In this document: positions 1-13,060 of the stretch, piece after piece | Position numbering within the stretch: the stretch's first letter is position 1 | Layout: every line of letters begins with the position of its first letter | NCBI RefSeq assembly: GCF_030463535.1 | Contig: NC_132891.1 | Coordinates: forward strand, 10,067,449-10,131,448 | Direction of reading: 5' to 3' | From: Salminus brasiliensis | Lineage: Eukaryota; Chordata; Actinopteri; Characiformes; Bryconidae | Length of the DNA stretch: 64,000 nucleotides | Position numbers and translations under genes: made by a program | Notes under the pieces: generated by a model | Seen by the model: the letters and a program-made list of their open reading frames with translations, nothing else | Told to the model about the DNA's origin: nothing | Database searches by the model: none

Positions 1-3000
1 CGTGAGTTCAGTGGAGTTGGTGCCGGGAGACTGCATAGTGATCCCAACTGAGGGTCTGCTGCTGCCATGTGACGCTGCCCTGCTGGCCGGGGAATGCATG
101 GTCAATGAAAGCATGCTGACTGGTGAGAAAATACAAGTACTCTTATTGTACGCAGGTTGTTACTGTTATTGTTTCCGCTGGGTTTAATTTTTTTTCAGTA
201 AAAATCATATTTGGCAGCACAGGGCAATAAAGAAGCATCACACATAAGACAAGTGGCCTGTGTAAGTTTAGCAAAATGAACTCTTTGTAGTGAACGCACT
301 TTCTCTTTCCACTTCACCACTCACTGTCAGGTGAGAGTGTACCTGTGATGAAGACCCCATTGTCCGTCTCTGAGGAAGCATACAGCCCTGAACCTCAGCG
401 CAGACACACACTGTTCTGTGGTACACAGATCATCCAGGCCAGGGGGGGTTGTCCTGGAGGGAAGGGGGCAGTAGCTGTTGTCACCCGCACAGGTAATTCA
501 TAAAGTAAATACTGATGTCTCCAGGAAACATGCAACTGAAAGTGAGCCTGTTTCTCAGATATCCATGCTGATGAGTAGGTTCTACTTGCAAACGCATGGT
601 GATTTACAACCATTTCTCTTTCTCAGGGTTTTTCACTGCTAAAGGTGACCTGGTCAGCTCCATCCTTTACCCACAACCACTTAATTTCCGTTTCTATCAG
701 GATGCCATAAAGTTCCTGCTATTCTTAGGAGGCCTGGGTAAAATGATATATTCACTGTTTTATATATTATATATATTCACACCCCATGAAAACATTGAAC
801 AATATTGGGAGTTTAAGGTAATATAACTAAACCAATAAAACTGAAGAAATATCTTTTTAAATAAAAATTGTGAAATTAGATTAGTGAGTGTTATTACTAT
901 GTTGAGATCCAAAAACAATAAACTCTGAGGCCTCCAGAAAGAAGGTTGTAGATGCATATGCTCTCAGAACCGTCAGCTGTTCCACTGTCCACTAAATCAT
1001 TTACAAGCAAAATAACTGCCAGCATGGCCAGGTCAGGCTGTCCTAGCACGGTCAGCCCAAGAGCAGACTGCAAGATGTGTAAAGACGTCTCACAGGATGT
1101 CAAAGTACTTGCGTCCACCATTAGAAAGAGACTTCTACAGAGAGCTCATATATGATTTTAAATTTAGCCATTTTAAACAGTAATTAATGTGGGGGTGTCA
1201 ACTTTTCTCCACACAATAGAATTGCATTTCATTTAATTATATTTTACAAATATTATAAAGCCATTTCTTTGGCTGGGTTGTATATGCTTAGTTATATTAC
1301 CTCCATCTCTCAATATTGTTGAAATGAAGATCAAATGTCCATAGGTTTTTATGAAGAGGGGTGGTTTTGTGATGACATATGGTCTTAAGAGACTAACCAC
1401 ATGAATGTCCTTGTATTGCAGCTTTGATTGGCACAATATACAGCGCAGTAATGCTTTATAGGAGCAATGTAAGTAAGACTACCACTAATCGATAAATACT
1501 ACTGTTTGATATAAATGGTGAAATCCAGATGCTGAACTGTAGCCGTGACCATTATTCTCTTTTCACTGCTTAGTTCTTGTTAATATGTCGATGCTGTATC
1601 TGATATTACAAATAATTTGTTCCCAGTACAACCAATGATAACCAGCTTTTTTTTTCTTTTTTTTTTTTTTTTTAACCATCAGACCACTTGGGCAGAGCTT
1701 GTTATCCGATCCCTGGATATCGTGACCATTGTGGTGCCACCTGCTCTCCCTGCTGCCATAACCACAGGCACTATCTATGCTCAGCACCGCCTCAAAAAAC
1801 AAGGAGTGTTCTGCATAAGCCCCCCTCGGATCAACATCTGCGGAAAGATCTCTCTCTTCTGCTTTGACAAGGTGAGGGAAGAGCGTGGTAGGATGGGGAC
1901 CTCCCCTGATGCCTGTTCTGCTACTGGATGCACGTTAGGCCCTTTTGTTTGTTAATATATCTCTAAATGCTGGGTCTACGTCTTCTGTGTCTAAAGAACC
2001 AACAGACCTCCTTCATCAAACTCTGGCTTGACATATACACTAGGTGGAGTCGTGACCTGACACTTCACACTTGTTTCCCATTAAACTGGCTATTCCAATT
2101 CCTGGTCAGGTGACCAGGTAATAATGCTCCCTCAAGGGCTTTTGGACAGAGTCTGCAAGAATCTGTTCACCTTGTTTACCAGGACAAAGATAAAAAAATG
2201 GAACTCTTTTCTGGTTTGTGTGTGAATAACCTAGACATAAACAGCTTGTTTTGTGTTTCCAAGCAAGGTGTTAAGAGTGTTTCTCAGGTGCTTTGAGATC
2301 CCAGTAATTAAGCCCTGCAAGCTGCAACTTGACATTTTCTAAAGATGACTAGTAGGAATTCTCCAGTATGGGGTATTTTTTTTTACATACAGTGCTTTGC
2401 CAAAGTATTCAACCAGTTTATACATAATCAGATTTGTCTGGATTTCAAATGGAGCTTTGATAGTTTGTGCTGTTTCATATTTTGAAGTTTATTTTTTCTT
2501 TAGTGTTTTAAACCTTTGACACAGTGTAAGTAAGATTCACGTTTGCAAGTCAGATATGGTTAAAAAAAAACTTTGGGAAAGCATAAAAATGATCTTCACA
2601 ATGGGCAGTAATTTGTTGACAGTTTTCTAAATAATAATGTTTTGTAGTCTTTAGTCTCTAGTTTTTATACACACCGTACCCTTTTTATCCACCTGCTCCG
2701 TTCATGTGACAGACAGCTACTAAGGGGACTATTACTCTAAACTGTAACAGCAGCAGTAAGAGTGCTTCTTTAGTTTGTGTTACAGTGTACAATGTTTTTC
2801 TTTCCTCAGACAGGTACTCTTACTGAGGAGGGTCTGGATGTGTGGGGAGTGAAGGTCAGGAACAAGTCAGGGTTTGATGAGCTTGTCCCAGACCCTCGTC
2901 TTCTCCCCCCTGGCACCATGCTGTCAGCTTTGGCCTCCTGCCACTCTGTAGCCTTGCTTGGGGCTCAACCTATTGGAGACCCTCTGGAGCTCAAAATGAT

Positions 3001-5573
3001 TGAGTCCACAGGCTGGGTAAGGATCCTTGTCTACAGCATTTACTCAATTATAACATTATGAAATTAGTTAAATGATTACATTATGTAATAAATTACGTGG
3101 CAGATGGTTACATTTTTCACTAATGTTGTGGCTAAGCTTTGTCCTCCATTATAGTGTTATACAATTGCTAAAAGGCATAATTGAAGCAAAGAATACACAG
3201 ATAGATGTGATAATGGATATATGATGATGATGATTATGATAATGTGTTTATTTGGAATCACAAAACTAGCTTATGACTGAATTGGTCTGTGTTTAGAGTC
3301 TGCAGGAACCCGCTAATGAAACAGGAGTGGGCCCTGAGTTTGGAAGCCACAGGATACTAGCAGTGATGAGGCCGCCTGCTGCTCAGCTTCAGCCTGAGAG
3401 CATAGTGAGTACACTACAGGATGGACCTGCCATGACTCAGATACAGGAAGGAAATCACATGAAAATTAAATGCCAGTCTACAGGCCACTTGGTCACTGTT
3501 TTACTTCTGCCAGCAGCAGTAGATGAGAATACCACAAAATATACCATCTCTCTGCACAGAGCTGCACAGTACAGGCAACATTCAAACAAGGCCTCATGTG
3601 ACAAAGTTGGGGGTGACGTGCATGGTTTTCTTTTTTGTAGTTTAGTTAGTAGTTTGTTAGTTAGGTGTTCTTAGGACACAATATTTTACAATTTTAGGAT
3701 TTGCTTGTGGTACCCTTTGCATGTTCTGATATAATGGCAGCAGAATCATATATTATGCCCCTAAATGCCCCCTAATGTGTCCTCACTGGTCTGGCCCCTA
3801 ATTAACCTGAGTTTGTTCTTTTTCTGTTTCCCTTGTCAGTTCCTCAGTCAGCCGGTGGCAATAGTGCGGCGGTTCCCTTTCTCCTCTGCCCTTCAGAGGA
3901 TGAGTGTGGTTACGGTGGGCCCTGGGGGAGGCTCACCTTGCTGTTTCCTCAAAGGGTCACCTGAGATGGTGGCCAGCTATTGTTTAAAAGAAAGCGGTAA
4001 GGCCAGCCGTTCCAGACTTCCACTTCCAACAGTGTTCCAGTAGGTTTCTGTGAAGTATTTGGCTGTGGTGTAAAAGAGACAATAAGGTTCACTTTCTTGT
4101 TTTCTTCTGTGATTGGTCTATTTTTCTCCTCCCTTTGTGCCTGGCAGTGCCTTCTCAGTTTACGAACACACTGCGGGAGTTTGTGAGCGAGGGCTTCAGG
4201 GTCCTAGCGCTCGCTTACAGGGAGCTTGATGCAGAAACTGATCTGAGCAGTATTGAAAGGTCAGTGCTTCTCCTTTCTCTAATAAAAAGTTATGTTAGTG
4301 AACTGTATGTGCAGTCTACACTATTTGGACAAAAGTATTGGGACACCTATATCCTCTCCGAGCCAGCTTTGCCCAGTTTGCAGTTTTAACAAGCATTAAA
4401 TGCCTGCGGGCAACTATACACTATATGGACAAAAGTGTTGGGACACCTGCTCGTTCGTTGTTTCTTCTAAACCATTGGTGGGAGGGGGTTGTCTACTATT
4501 CAAGGAAGGCTTTCTACTATATTTTGAAGCATTGCTGTGAGGATCTGATTGCATTCAGCAACAAGAGCGTTACTATGGTCAGGATGATAGACATTTCCAA
4601 CTCATTCCAAAATTATTATGAGCAATCAGCAGTGGTGCACCATCATTTCAGATAACACAGTTCCACTGCTACACAGCTCAATGCTGGGGGGGCTTTATAC
4701 CCCTCTAACCCATGCCTGGCATTAGGCATGGTGCCAATAAGTTCATGTTTATCTGCTTCAGAGATTCCTATTCTATTGGCAGTACTTCTCTACAGGGACT
4801 AGACGAGCTGTGTGTGTGTGTGTGCATTCGCACACCTATGTGAGCAATGGCCGCAACTTTAAGTGGCTGAATGCTTTTGTTAGAAGGGGCGTCCACAAAC
4901 ATTTGGACATATAGTCAATGACTGCTGTCATATTAAGTGTGCACACAGTATAAAGAGCAGCTGGTGTTTTTAAGTGATTTGATATGTGGATATCCTTGAC
5001 TGTTAGTAATGTTAAATATTACACCATATGATAGGGTAGACTTGGAAAAAGAGATGGAGTTTCTGGGCCTGCTGGTGATGAAGAACCAAGTAAAGCCAGA
5101 AAGTGCGGGAGTCATCAGTACTCTGAGACACGCTCAGATTAGGCCCGTCATGGTCACTGGTATAGTAACTACATAGTAGTTCTAATTTTACATGCATTCC
5201 TGTCTTTAAAGCAGCATTATGGGACAATTAGGATTTGTTGCTCCTGGGCTCCCCCTACAGTTCAGGAGTTTAATTCACTTTTACGCCACTGTCATTAATA
5301 CAAATCGGCTTTGAGGTCCCCCTTATGGAAAACTGTACACGTGCAGTCGGTGACAAGCTGAGATATGCAGAAATGGCATGTGGACTGAAGCAGTAATAGT
5401 AATATTTCAGAATTTTATACTTTACATGTATCTTCTGAAAGGCTTGCTGCACCAAAGTTACACGGTGCAGTAGCAGTGTTCCTGGCCCAAAATGACAATG
5501 ACAGAGACGACATTCTCAGTGTACCATCAACATGACGTGATTGCTACATAATGCTGCTTTAAATATCAATCTC

Positions 5574-5651
<78 letters not shown>

Positions 5652-8600
5652 TGTATTGTATTGTCTTGTATTTTAGCTCTCCTTTTTAGTTTGTGGATTG
5701 TATTCATCATTGCACTGCCAGATTCTTAAAGCATTTTTCACACATACCAAAGCAAAAAACAGACGTGTCATGTGTCCCTCTGTCTAAGAGAGCTCTTTTC
5801 TGTTTTTTCACTTCCCTTTCTGTCAGGTGATAACATCCTCACTGCTCTGAATGTAGCACGGGCATGTAGAATGGTGTCATCACATGAACAAGTTATTTTT
5901 GTTCAGGCGTCGCCCCCTACTGCCAACTCGATGGCGTCACTGCAGTTTCACCAAGGTGAAAGTGGCGCAGCCGCAGTCAGCACGCAGGAGACCATGGATT
6001 TTCTGGACCAGGTTTTTAGACAGGCTTAAGTTACTTTGGCTAATTAGTATGAAAGGCAACACCATTGACCTTTACATGGGGTCATTTGTTTGTTTTGTTT
6101 AGGATTTGTTGTGATAGTGTATTCATTTTGCAATAACATACTAAAGGTTTCATCTCTGCTCCCTAGGGCCTCTACCAGAACAGTCTTAAGTATCACTTGG
6201 CTATAAACGGAAAGTCCTTCGCAACACTGTGTGATCATTTCCCAGAGTACCTGCCCAAGGTGAATTACTAGATGGCACATTCTTCAAATATTGATGGATT
6301 CATTCTCTGTCTTGTCTGGTAAAGGTGCCCTAGAATGGATTGAACTGGAAAGAATTGTATTTACTTTAGCATAGTTGGTTATTAATGAGAGCTCAGTACA
6401 TGAAAGTGACATACCTTGAACCTCGAACACTGCTGTGTCCTTTTTCAAAAGGAAATCCAGCAGTAACTAAATGAAGCTGTATAATAAGCCAAAACTGTTG
6501 CAGTCCTAACTGATTATTTTTACACCCCCCAAATTTCTGGACTCAGCCCACTACCAACACCTATGGCTACACATCAGCCTCTTTGGGAGAATAGGGTGTT
6601 TTTGAGACAAGCAGCACACCCCATCTGTTAGTTAAGGGAAAGTGGGATGTTACTCAAACCAGGTGCCATATCTTGTGCCGGTGTCCGCAGAGGGCTAACT
6701 CAAACTTGGCAAGCAAGGAAGCTAAAGCCAAGGACGTAGGCGTGTTTTCGTGCTAGGCTAAAATTGAACCTAGCCGACTGGCTTTTGCCATCTCTTCTCT
6801 CCAGTGTCTGCTCCCTAAAAACAAACAGGACTACCTAAAATTACAGCAAACTCACTGTCAGAAAGGGAACTTAACTTAAAAAGGAAGGCATAGCCAGGTA
6901 AGCTAGCAGGTATCTGTGCTAAGCTACAAGCTAATACTAGCTGACCGGCTACAATCTCTTCATATAACCACACATAATGCTAAGAGAACACTTGCTCTTG
7001 TTACAGTGCTTAAAAGCAAAGCTATGCTATGCTACATGGCACCTGTGAGCCATCACGGAGCTCGTAAGTTATTTTCATAAGTCCACCATTAAAGAAAACA
7101 AGCATGTTTTATTCTTGAAGAAAGTCGCATACGTACTAATTACACATCAAAAACATCCTAAAATACAACGTCTGTGCATTCTGTGGCACCTTAACTGAAT
7201 ATAGCTTGGTTTTCCAAATGAGGTCCAAACTCATGGTGGTGTACATCTCTGCTGCAGGTCCTGATGCGAGGCACTGTGTATGCACGGATGTCTCCAGACC
7301 AGAAGACTCAGCTTGTCAGAGCTCTACAGAAACTGAAGTAAGAACAAGAGATGGTCACAGACCAAGAAACCTCAATAAGTTCATTTTCATAATAACTCAC
7401 TATCACACTGTTAGCTTTTTGTAAGATCCTGCTTTCTTACTTTTTGTAGTGTCATTTACATTCACTTTTTTTTTTTATTCAAATATTTTCATGCAAAACA
7501 CAAAACGGCCATGAGAGCCTGTATGTTACCACAGTTAAAAGCTATTGTTTGTGAGTGTGGCATGTCGTCTGAACTAGCTTAGTGCAATTAGAAAATAGCA
7601 ACAAGAAGTGTTGGAACTGTAAGCAATGTAATTAACACTCAGTATTATGAACGAATAAATTAATAAACAATTTACTCAACAGACAGTGCAGTTTAACATT
7701 AGGCCATGGTTGGCGAACAACAGCAGCTTTTCTTTTTAAGTAGAATTAGTACATGAAAGTAAGTCATTAGTACTTGAATAAAATAGGCTCCAAGAAAATG
7801 TAATAGCAGGTTGGGAGCCTCGTGAAATTAAGAAATGTGCCCTTTAGATTATTAACAACTCAGTGTAAGAGTTCAAAAGCAGATTGAGATCTCGTAAGTG
7901 CTAAAGATGACCTTGCAGAACTTCCTTACAGTTCAGTTTACCTACGATAAACACAAAAAGCACTGAGGTCAGATATTGCTGCTTCCCTTTTAGGTTCGCT
8001 TTTGCAGAACTGATCTTGGTTCATTTAAAAAGTACTCTGGCTAGATCTAGATGGCTAGATGTTGGGCCATAACATTGTCATTTCTTTCGTCTCCACTTCA
8101 GCATAGTTACTCAACTGGAGATTTAATATATAAGATAAGATAATCCTTTATTAGTCCCACAGTGGGGAAATTCTCAGTGTCACAGCAGCAAAGGGATAGC
8201 AAGACACTCAGATGCAAAACGTAGATAAATTACCCCTATATACACAATATAAATAATAGAAGTAAAAAACCCTTAGAAAAAAAACAATAACAATATTATT
8301 TACAGATTATTTATATGTGTACTATAAACTGTGCAGTACTACTGCTTGTATTACTGTTGAAGTGTGATGCGGCCATCTTGGATCTTATGATGTTGCTCGC
8401 GACTTTCCGAGTAAGAAAACTGGCTCGTCCTACTTGGAAGTTAAACATTTTAGCATCCCACTTCTAATGCAGCACACAATTTATTACTACTTAAAATGCC
8501 TGAAATTAGAATCAGGTGCAGCACATCAGCTGCCGATGATTAGAACATGGTTAGAGAGGAATCTGGAGGAGCCCTTCTTATTTGAATCCAGACATTTACT

Positions 8601-11600
8601 CTGATTTGCTCTGGATTGTTGAAGTGAGTGGTATCACCATAGCCAGATCCCCCCAAAAATTCTCTGAAGCCTTCAGAAAGAAGGTTGTAGATGGATATGA
8701 GTCTGGGAAGGCATTTAAAAAAAATCTCAGAGCAATCAGAAATCAGCCGTTTTACTGTTCGAAAGATCATTAAAGTTAAACAACTACCAACATGGCCAGA
8801 TCAGGCCGTCCTAACATGTTCAGCCCAAGAGCAGACCACAGGAAGAAGTCTCTAACAATCCTAAAATGTCATCACAGAATCCACAGGTAGCTCTTACAGT
8901 TACAGTTGATGATAAAGTCGATGCATCTACCATCAGAAAGAGACCAAATATATGATTTTCATGGGAGATATGCAAGGAGGAAAGCCTTGCTGTAAGAAAA
9001 GGTGTACAAAGCAGTTTTGCATTTCTTTTGTTAGTCAGAAGATCAAGTCAACTGAATGTTAATCACACAGCTGTCCACGAGACTGGTCACGACAGTGGAA
9101 TGCTGTGAAAAGGGAATTGTCTCAGGCCGCAGATTGCACGCCATCAGCATGTGTGGGATTACGTTTACAGATGTTCATTCTTTCAGTTCTCTCCTCTTAG
9201 CATGTTGTTATTGGTGTGTTTTTTTTTTTCTCTAGTTACCGTGTGGGCATGTGTGGCGATGGAGCCAATGACTGCGGAGCACTGAGGGCCGCTGATGTCG
9301 GTGTTTCTCTGTCTGAGGCTGAGGCTTCTGTAGCCTCTCCATTTACCTCCAAATCTGACAACATCAGCTGCGTGCCTTTGCTTATCAGGTTGAACAGAAG
9401 AGTGTTTTTCACTGCTTTTATCAGTGCTTTTATTTAGCAGTAATATATTTATAAAAATCTCTTCACTATTTTCTCCTCTCACAGGGAAGGAAGATGTTCG
9501 TTGGTGACGTCTTTCAGTCTATTCAAGTATATGGCTTTGTACAGTCTGATCCAGTTTTCCTCTGTTCTCATACTATACACTGTAAGTGCTTTTATGCTGT
9601 TACGTTTGGTGATTTCAGTCTATAATAAGCAAGTCTTCTGCCAGGCAATGTACACTCAATGAGGTGTCCTAAATGGTTCTTTGCTTGGATGTCTGACCCC
9701 CTTTTAAACTGTTCTTATAAAATTATTCTTTCATTTTTGTCGAGGAACCATGTTAAAGGTTTTTTTTAAGTGAGCCAGTCATGGTCTTCTGCAGACCCGA
9801 AGAACCTTTTGGTATTTTTCACATGCATGGCTTATCTAATTCATTTTACCCTGCCCCTGAATACTGTACCCTTAAAGGAAAAATTGAAGGGGAAAATAAC
9901 ACAGATATTTAAGTGTCCACATACTTCTGCAGTTGGGGTGTGAACAAAGTCATTCAGAGAGTTTTAATATGAAATAGTTAACTGTAGAGTTAAAGTGGTA
10001 TTCATTGAACAATGATTGGCAGGCGTCCCAATACTTTTGTCAATATAGTCAATTGCAATGTTTATCATGTTGTAGTGTTTAACTTTTTATAAATGGATAT
10101 GTAATTCATTACTTATTATGCAATTTTGTGTCATTGATGAGTAGGATATTGACACATGAAAAAGTCAGTGGCATCCCCCATCTGAAAAAATATTCCTGCC
10201 TCTACTCTTTAGCCTTTCACTTTTAAGACAGTTTATGCGTTTCATCTTCCGTCACAGGTGAAAACCAACCTGGGTGACCTACAGTTTCTCTTCTGCGACT
10301 TGGTCCTCGTAACACTGCTCGCTATAGTGATGGGGAGGGGCGGCCCCAGTGATGACCTTCACCCCCAAAGACCCCCTGCCAGCCTTCTGACTCTTCCCCT
10401 CATTTGCACTTTGCTATTAAACACCGTGTTCCTGATTCTCACTCAAGTGTCTGCTCTGTTCATCACCACCTCACAGGAGTGGTGAGTTTCAGACATGGCC
10501 TTTTGTTAAAGATCGATTTGTTGTTTAGTGATTAATGTTGCACCTCTGTTGACCTTTCTCAGGTACATCCCTCTCAATTCCACAAAAGCCGGAGCACAAA
10601 ATCTGCCAAACATGGAGGACACGGGTGTTTTTGCTGTTTCTGGGTTTCAGTACATCTTCATGGCTATAATAGTGACTAAAGGCTACCCTTACAAGAAACC
10701 ACTATATTACAATGGTGAGATATTGAAGGAACATTTTTGTATTTTTTGGGATTTATGACGTATCCATATATATGCACATGACCACCTACCTATTAATGGT
10801 AATCATCCGTGGCTCAGATGACACTAGCTTGGCATGGACTGTATTAGTTGACGGAAGGTGTTCACTATATAGGTGAACTGGTCCACTGTGGCGCATTGGG
10901 CGTTGTTCCCCTGGCATCAGTGGCCCGTCGGGAACCACTGTTATGCAGTTGGAAAGCACTCAGTGTGCGAGATGTCAATTCCCAGTACACCTTCACTACA
11001 ACAGCTCTAGAACATCACACAATGTCACTGTCATGCCAGCCCCCCTTTGGCTTAGAACGTCACAGATGCCACGTGACCGGGTTTGCAACACAATAACAAA
11101 GCAAGCACCCCAGTCAGTTGTAGCAGGGTGCAAAACGACGGCCATGAGCAAAGGGCGCGTTTTGACTGATGTCCAAAAGTATGGAATCCGCTAACTTCAT
11201 GGGATGTTCTAGAGCTGATGCATTGAGTGCCTCCCAATGGCATTACAGTGGTACCCCACGGGCCACTGATGCCTGAGGAAAAACGACAACTGTCATGAAT
11301 AAATGAATAGTATGTGTGAAAAAATGAGAAAATAATATGTAAGAAAAATCTAGGATATGAGCCTGTTTGTGTGTTCGCTTTCTCTGTCCCTTGTAGTTGT
11401 GTTCCTCATCGTGCTGGTGGTCTTGTTTGCGCTGATGACCTGGCTGGTGGTGTGGCCCAAAAGCTTTGTGCATACACTGCTGCAGCTTTATCAGATCAAC
11501 GACATGAGTTACAGCATGTTGCTAGTTGCCCTAGCTGCTCTCAACTTCATCATATGCTACTTGTTAGAGGTAAAAAGACTGTACACAAACAGCCTGTTTG

Positions 11601-12624
11601 AGGGAATGGGTCACAGAAACACATTTGTACAATCATCGTATTACCCCAAATGACAGGGTTTTTGACATTTGAGGGAGTTCCAGGTCAACCTTCATAAACT
11701 TTTTCTCACTGAAATAACAGAACGGTATGTGGTATGTTAAAGGGTATCTTCCTCCCTCACTCTATACAGTCTATATATTGAAACTTATCTGCAAAAATCA
11801 CTACATGTACCTGCCTGTTCAGCACAGTTTAGCTCTTCCCACTCATGCTGAAGTAAATAAGCAGTATTTCAGATCAGCTCAATTTTTTAACAAGCCACAT
11901 GCACAGGGGGACCAGTCAGAACAGGGCTCATTTACATAAACCAGTGTTCAGTAGGAACAGTAACAAAAACAGCCTGTTTAATTCTCAGGGAAAAATGAGA
12001 GGGTGGGAAATGGCCATGTAAACATTAGTTATGACCTTTTTGTACATAGAATCACAAATATTAAAGGAACATCATGGGGTTCTTAAATTACTTTATACAG
12101 GCAATACATAACCATCCTGATGCTTGTCAAACCAGTCAGCCATCAATTTCCTTTAGTTGTGGACTGGAGCTACAGGGCTAATAAATATGACACCTCTATG
12201 ACACCAAAAAAAAAAAAAAAAAAGAATTTGGGCAGTAGGCTACCATTACTTGTCGGCTAAATTAACCATGTAGCTCCAGTCCAAAATTAAAGGAGCAAGC
12301 TTAAGTTGACCAAAACCCATCCCATTGCTTATTAACTAGGTTTGGTGCTAAAGGAAGATCAAGCATATTAGATTGTTGAACCATTCCTGTAACACAAACA
12401 CTATCATCATACTTTTTTACGTCACAGTACTGTAATTTGGTATTTATGTTCTATAGGACCTTATGGACAGATGTGCCCCAACCTGCCTCCGTGCTCTTCG
12501 TGGGAAGCGGGAGTCAAAAAAGCAATACAAGCGCTTGGACGCCCTCCTGACCGGAACTCCTTCATGGCCACCCTTGGACCAGCCCCTCTATCCCCCACAG
12601 TGTTCGGTCATTGGAATAAGCTAG
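1..12624 (+). CDS. atp13a2: atp13a2, P5B-type cation/polyamine-transporting ATPase, 3' part (19 exons, 5' end outside window)
   Basis: ATP13A2 is a late-endosomal/lysosomal P5B ATPase that exports polyamines; loss in humans causes Kufor-Rakeb parkinsonism (family knowledge). Exons by eye: 1-122, 331-492, 627-737, 1422-1468, 1683-1871, 2810-3016, 3297-3404, 3840-3996, 4148-4259, 5035-5159, 5827-6011, 6167-6259, 7258-7337, 9236-9388, 9485-9581, 10258-10481, 10563-10714, 11397-11569, 12457-12624. All junctions are GT-AG and in frame, giving 888 codons with stop TAG at 12622. Motifs in order: actuator loop LTGES across the first junction; M4 PPALPAA; phosphorylation loop DKTGT, split by the intron between 1871 and 2810; nucleotide-domain KGSPE; VTGDN; hinge GDGANDCGA; then the hydrophobic C-terminal helices. 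PPALP and the hinge context indicate P5B. I prefer ATP13A2 to ATP13A3/4 from the close match to human ATP13A2 and from synteny. About 290 N-terminal residues lie upstream. Confidence 0.95.
905..1155 (+). mobile_element. Degenerate Tc1/mariner-like transposon fragment
   Basis: This intronic stretch of atp13a2 shares several blocks with 8590-8990, including agaaggttgtagatg, a catggccaggtcaggc-type block and a caccattagaaagagac-type block. In the second copy the matching stretch translates as [13 protein letters not shown], which resembles the N-terminal helix-turn-helix of Tc1-like transposases. Frames are broken and no inverted ends are seen, so it is a dead relic. Confidence 0.6.
2389..2525. 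mobile_element. MITE-like fragment in an atp13a2 intron
   Basis: It opens with acagtgctttgccaaagtat, which resembles the terminal inverted repeat of a common fish non-autonomous DNA transposon. The right end is unclear. The call rests on recalled similarity only. Confidence 0.35.
4314..4357 (+). mobile_element. Isolated left-end copy of the cactatatggacaaaag MITE
   Basis: Only the terminal segment (cactatttggacaaaagtat and the following gggacacct) is present. The sequence after it (4358-4412) is not the normal element body; it matches 32769-32830, which also lies directly before a copy of the same MITE. Confidence 0.55.
4419..4915 (+). mobile_element. Non-autonomous DNA transposon (MITE), near full-length, in an atp13a2 intron
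   Basis: The left end is cactatatggacaaaagtg. The right end (gtccacaaacatttggacat then atagt) is its imperfect inverse, so the element has terminal inverted repeats of about 29 bp and a length near 500 bp. A TG microsatellite sits near the right end. No coding capacity. It is the most complete copy of a family found in both orientations elsewhere in the window. Confidence 0.8.
5577..5649. repeat. (TA)n microsatellite, about 70 bp
   Basis: Uninterrupted TA dinucleotides in the atp13a2 intron between exons ending at 5159 and starting at 5827. Confidence 0.97.
8131..8350. repeat. Interspersed fish repeat with a gataatcctttattagtccc core
   Basis: Begins with GATAA repeats followed by cctttattagtcccacagtg and an A/T-rich tail. 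I recall this sequence as widespread in teleost genomes, probably the 3' end of a non-LTR retrotransposon or SINE. It lies in the large atp13a2 intron 7338-9235. Confidence 0.5.
8590..8990 (+). mobile_element. Degenerate Tc1-like transposase fragment
   Basis: Translation of about 8645-8770 reads [20 protein letters not shown], like the N-terminal DNA-binding region of Tc1-family transposases. Downstream, catggccagatcaggccgtc would correspond to the linker in a shifted frame. There are stops and frameshifts, so it is a dead copy. It is related to 905-1155. Confidence 0.65.
10018..10049 (-). mobile_element. End fragment of the cactatatggacaaaag MITE family
   Basis: The segment aggcgtcccaatacttttgt followed by caatatag is the reverse complement of the family's left terminal repeat. 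It is a short solo end in an atp13a2 intron. Confidence 0.5.
10902..11290. mobile_element. Foldback/MITE with about 90-bp inverted ends in an atp13a2 intron
   Basis: The left arm, about 10902-11014, contains ggcatcagtggcccgt and agctctagaacatc. The right arm, about 11205-11290, carries their reverse complements in mirrored order (gatgttctagagct, acgggccactgatgcc). The arms diverge by several substitutions and a small insertion. No transposase. I cannot assign a superfamily. Confidence 0.7.
12150..12292. mobile_element. Short inverted-repeat element (MITE)
   Basis: Left end ctttagttgtggactggagc and right end tagctccagtccaaaattaa are near-inverse, about 24 bp each, and enclose about 95 bp with an A-run. 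It lies in the last atp13a2 intron. Confidence 0.6.
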
Positions 12625-13060
12625 CATCCACTCCCTTCAACACCATTACTTTACCCACATCCACCAGTGCCGCTGATCTGTTACCGCCTCCTAATGCTTC
12701 ACACAGTGGTTTCCAGTCCCACGTTGGGGGGTTGGGGGCACATGCTCTGCATGTTTTCCCTGCTCTGACACATTCGACCCAGCTCCTGAAGGGTTTTATA
12801 ATTAGCTGAGGAGTTGAACCCCCCCCCCCCCGCCAGGAGTATGACTGGGAACCACTGGCTTAGTGAGAGGATTGTGTTGTAGATCAAACAATCAACTGCC
12901 TATTATATATGGCATGTAATTTTTTTGGGGGAAAAAAAAAGGTGTACGCTTGTGATTTGAGGTAAAAAATGTAATTAAAGGACTTTATTTACTCATATCT
13001 TTGTGATCATATCTTTATTTGTATTTGCAAAGGTGAATAAATAGCAGCTACAACTTCTAA
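12625..13060 (+). other. atp13a2: atp13a2 3' UTR with poly(A) signal at 13036
   Basis: Sequence after the TAG at 12622 has no further coding exon. It includes a foldback repeat (12703-12857), a C-run near 12821, a possible ATTAAA at 12973 and a canonical AATAAA at 13036-13041, the likely 3' processing signal. The end point is an estimate. Confidence 0.5.
12703..12857. mobile_element. Foldback element in the atp13a2 3' UTR
   Basis: The left end cagtggtttccagtccc and the right end gactgggaaccactg are inverse, enclosing about 125 bp. I recognise this as a common fish inverted-repeat element ending in cagtggtt..aaccactg. Confidence 0.6.

Noticed and set aside
1640-1675. Poly-T tract before the atp13a2 phosphorylation-loop exon as a terminator or insertion
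   Set aside because: It is explained as an extended polypyrimidine tract of the acceptor at 1682.
5541-5729. Tyr-Ile repeat frame
   Set aside because: Translation of the (TA)n microsatellite.
8582-8773. Transposase-like ORF as a live gene
   Set aside because: Only about 40 residues match a Tc1 N-terminus; stops and frameshifts follow and no inverted ends are visible.
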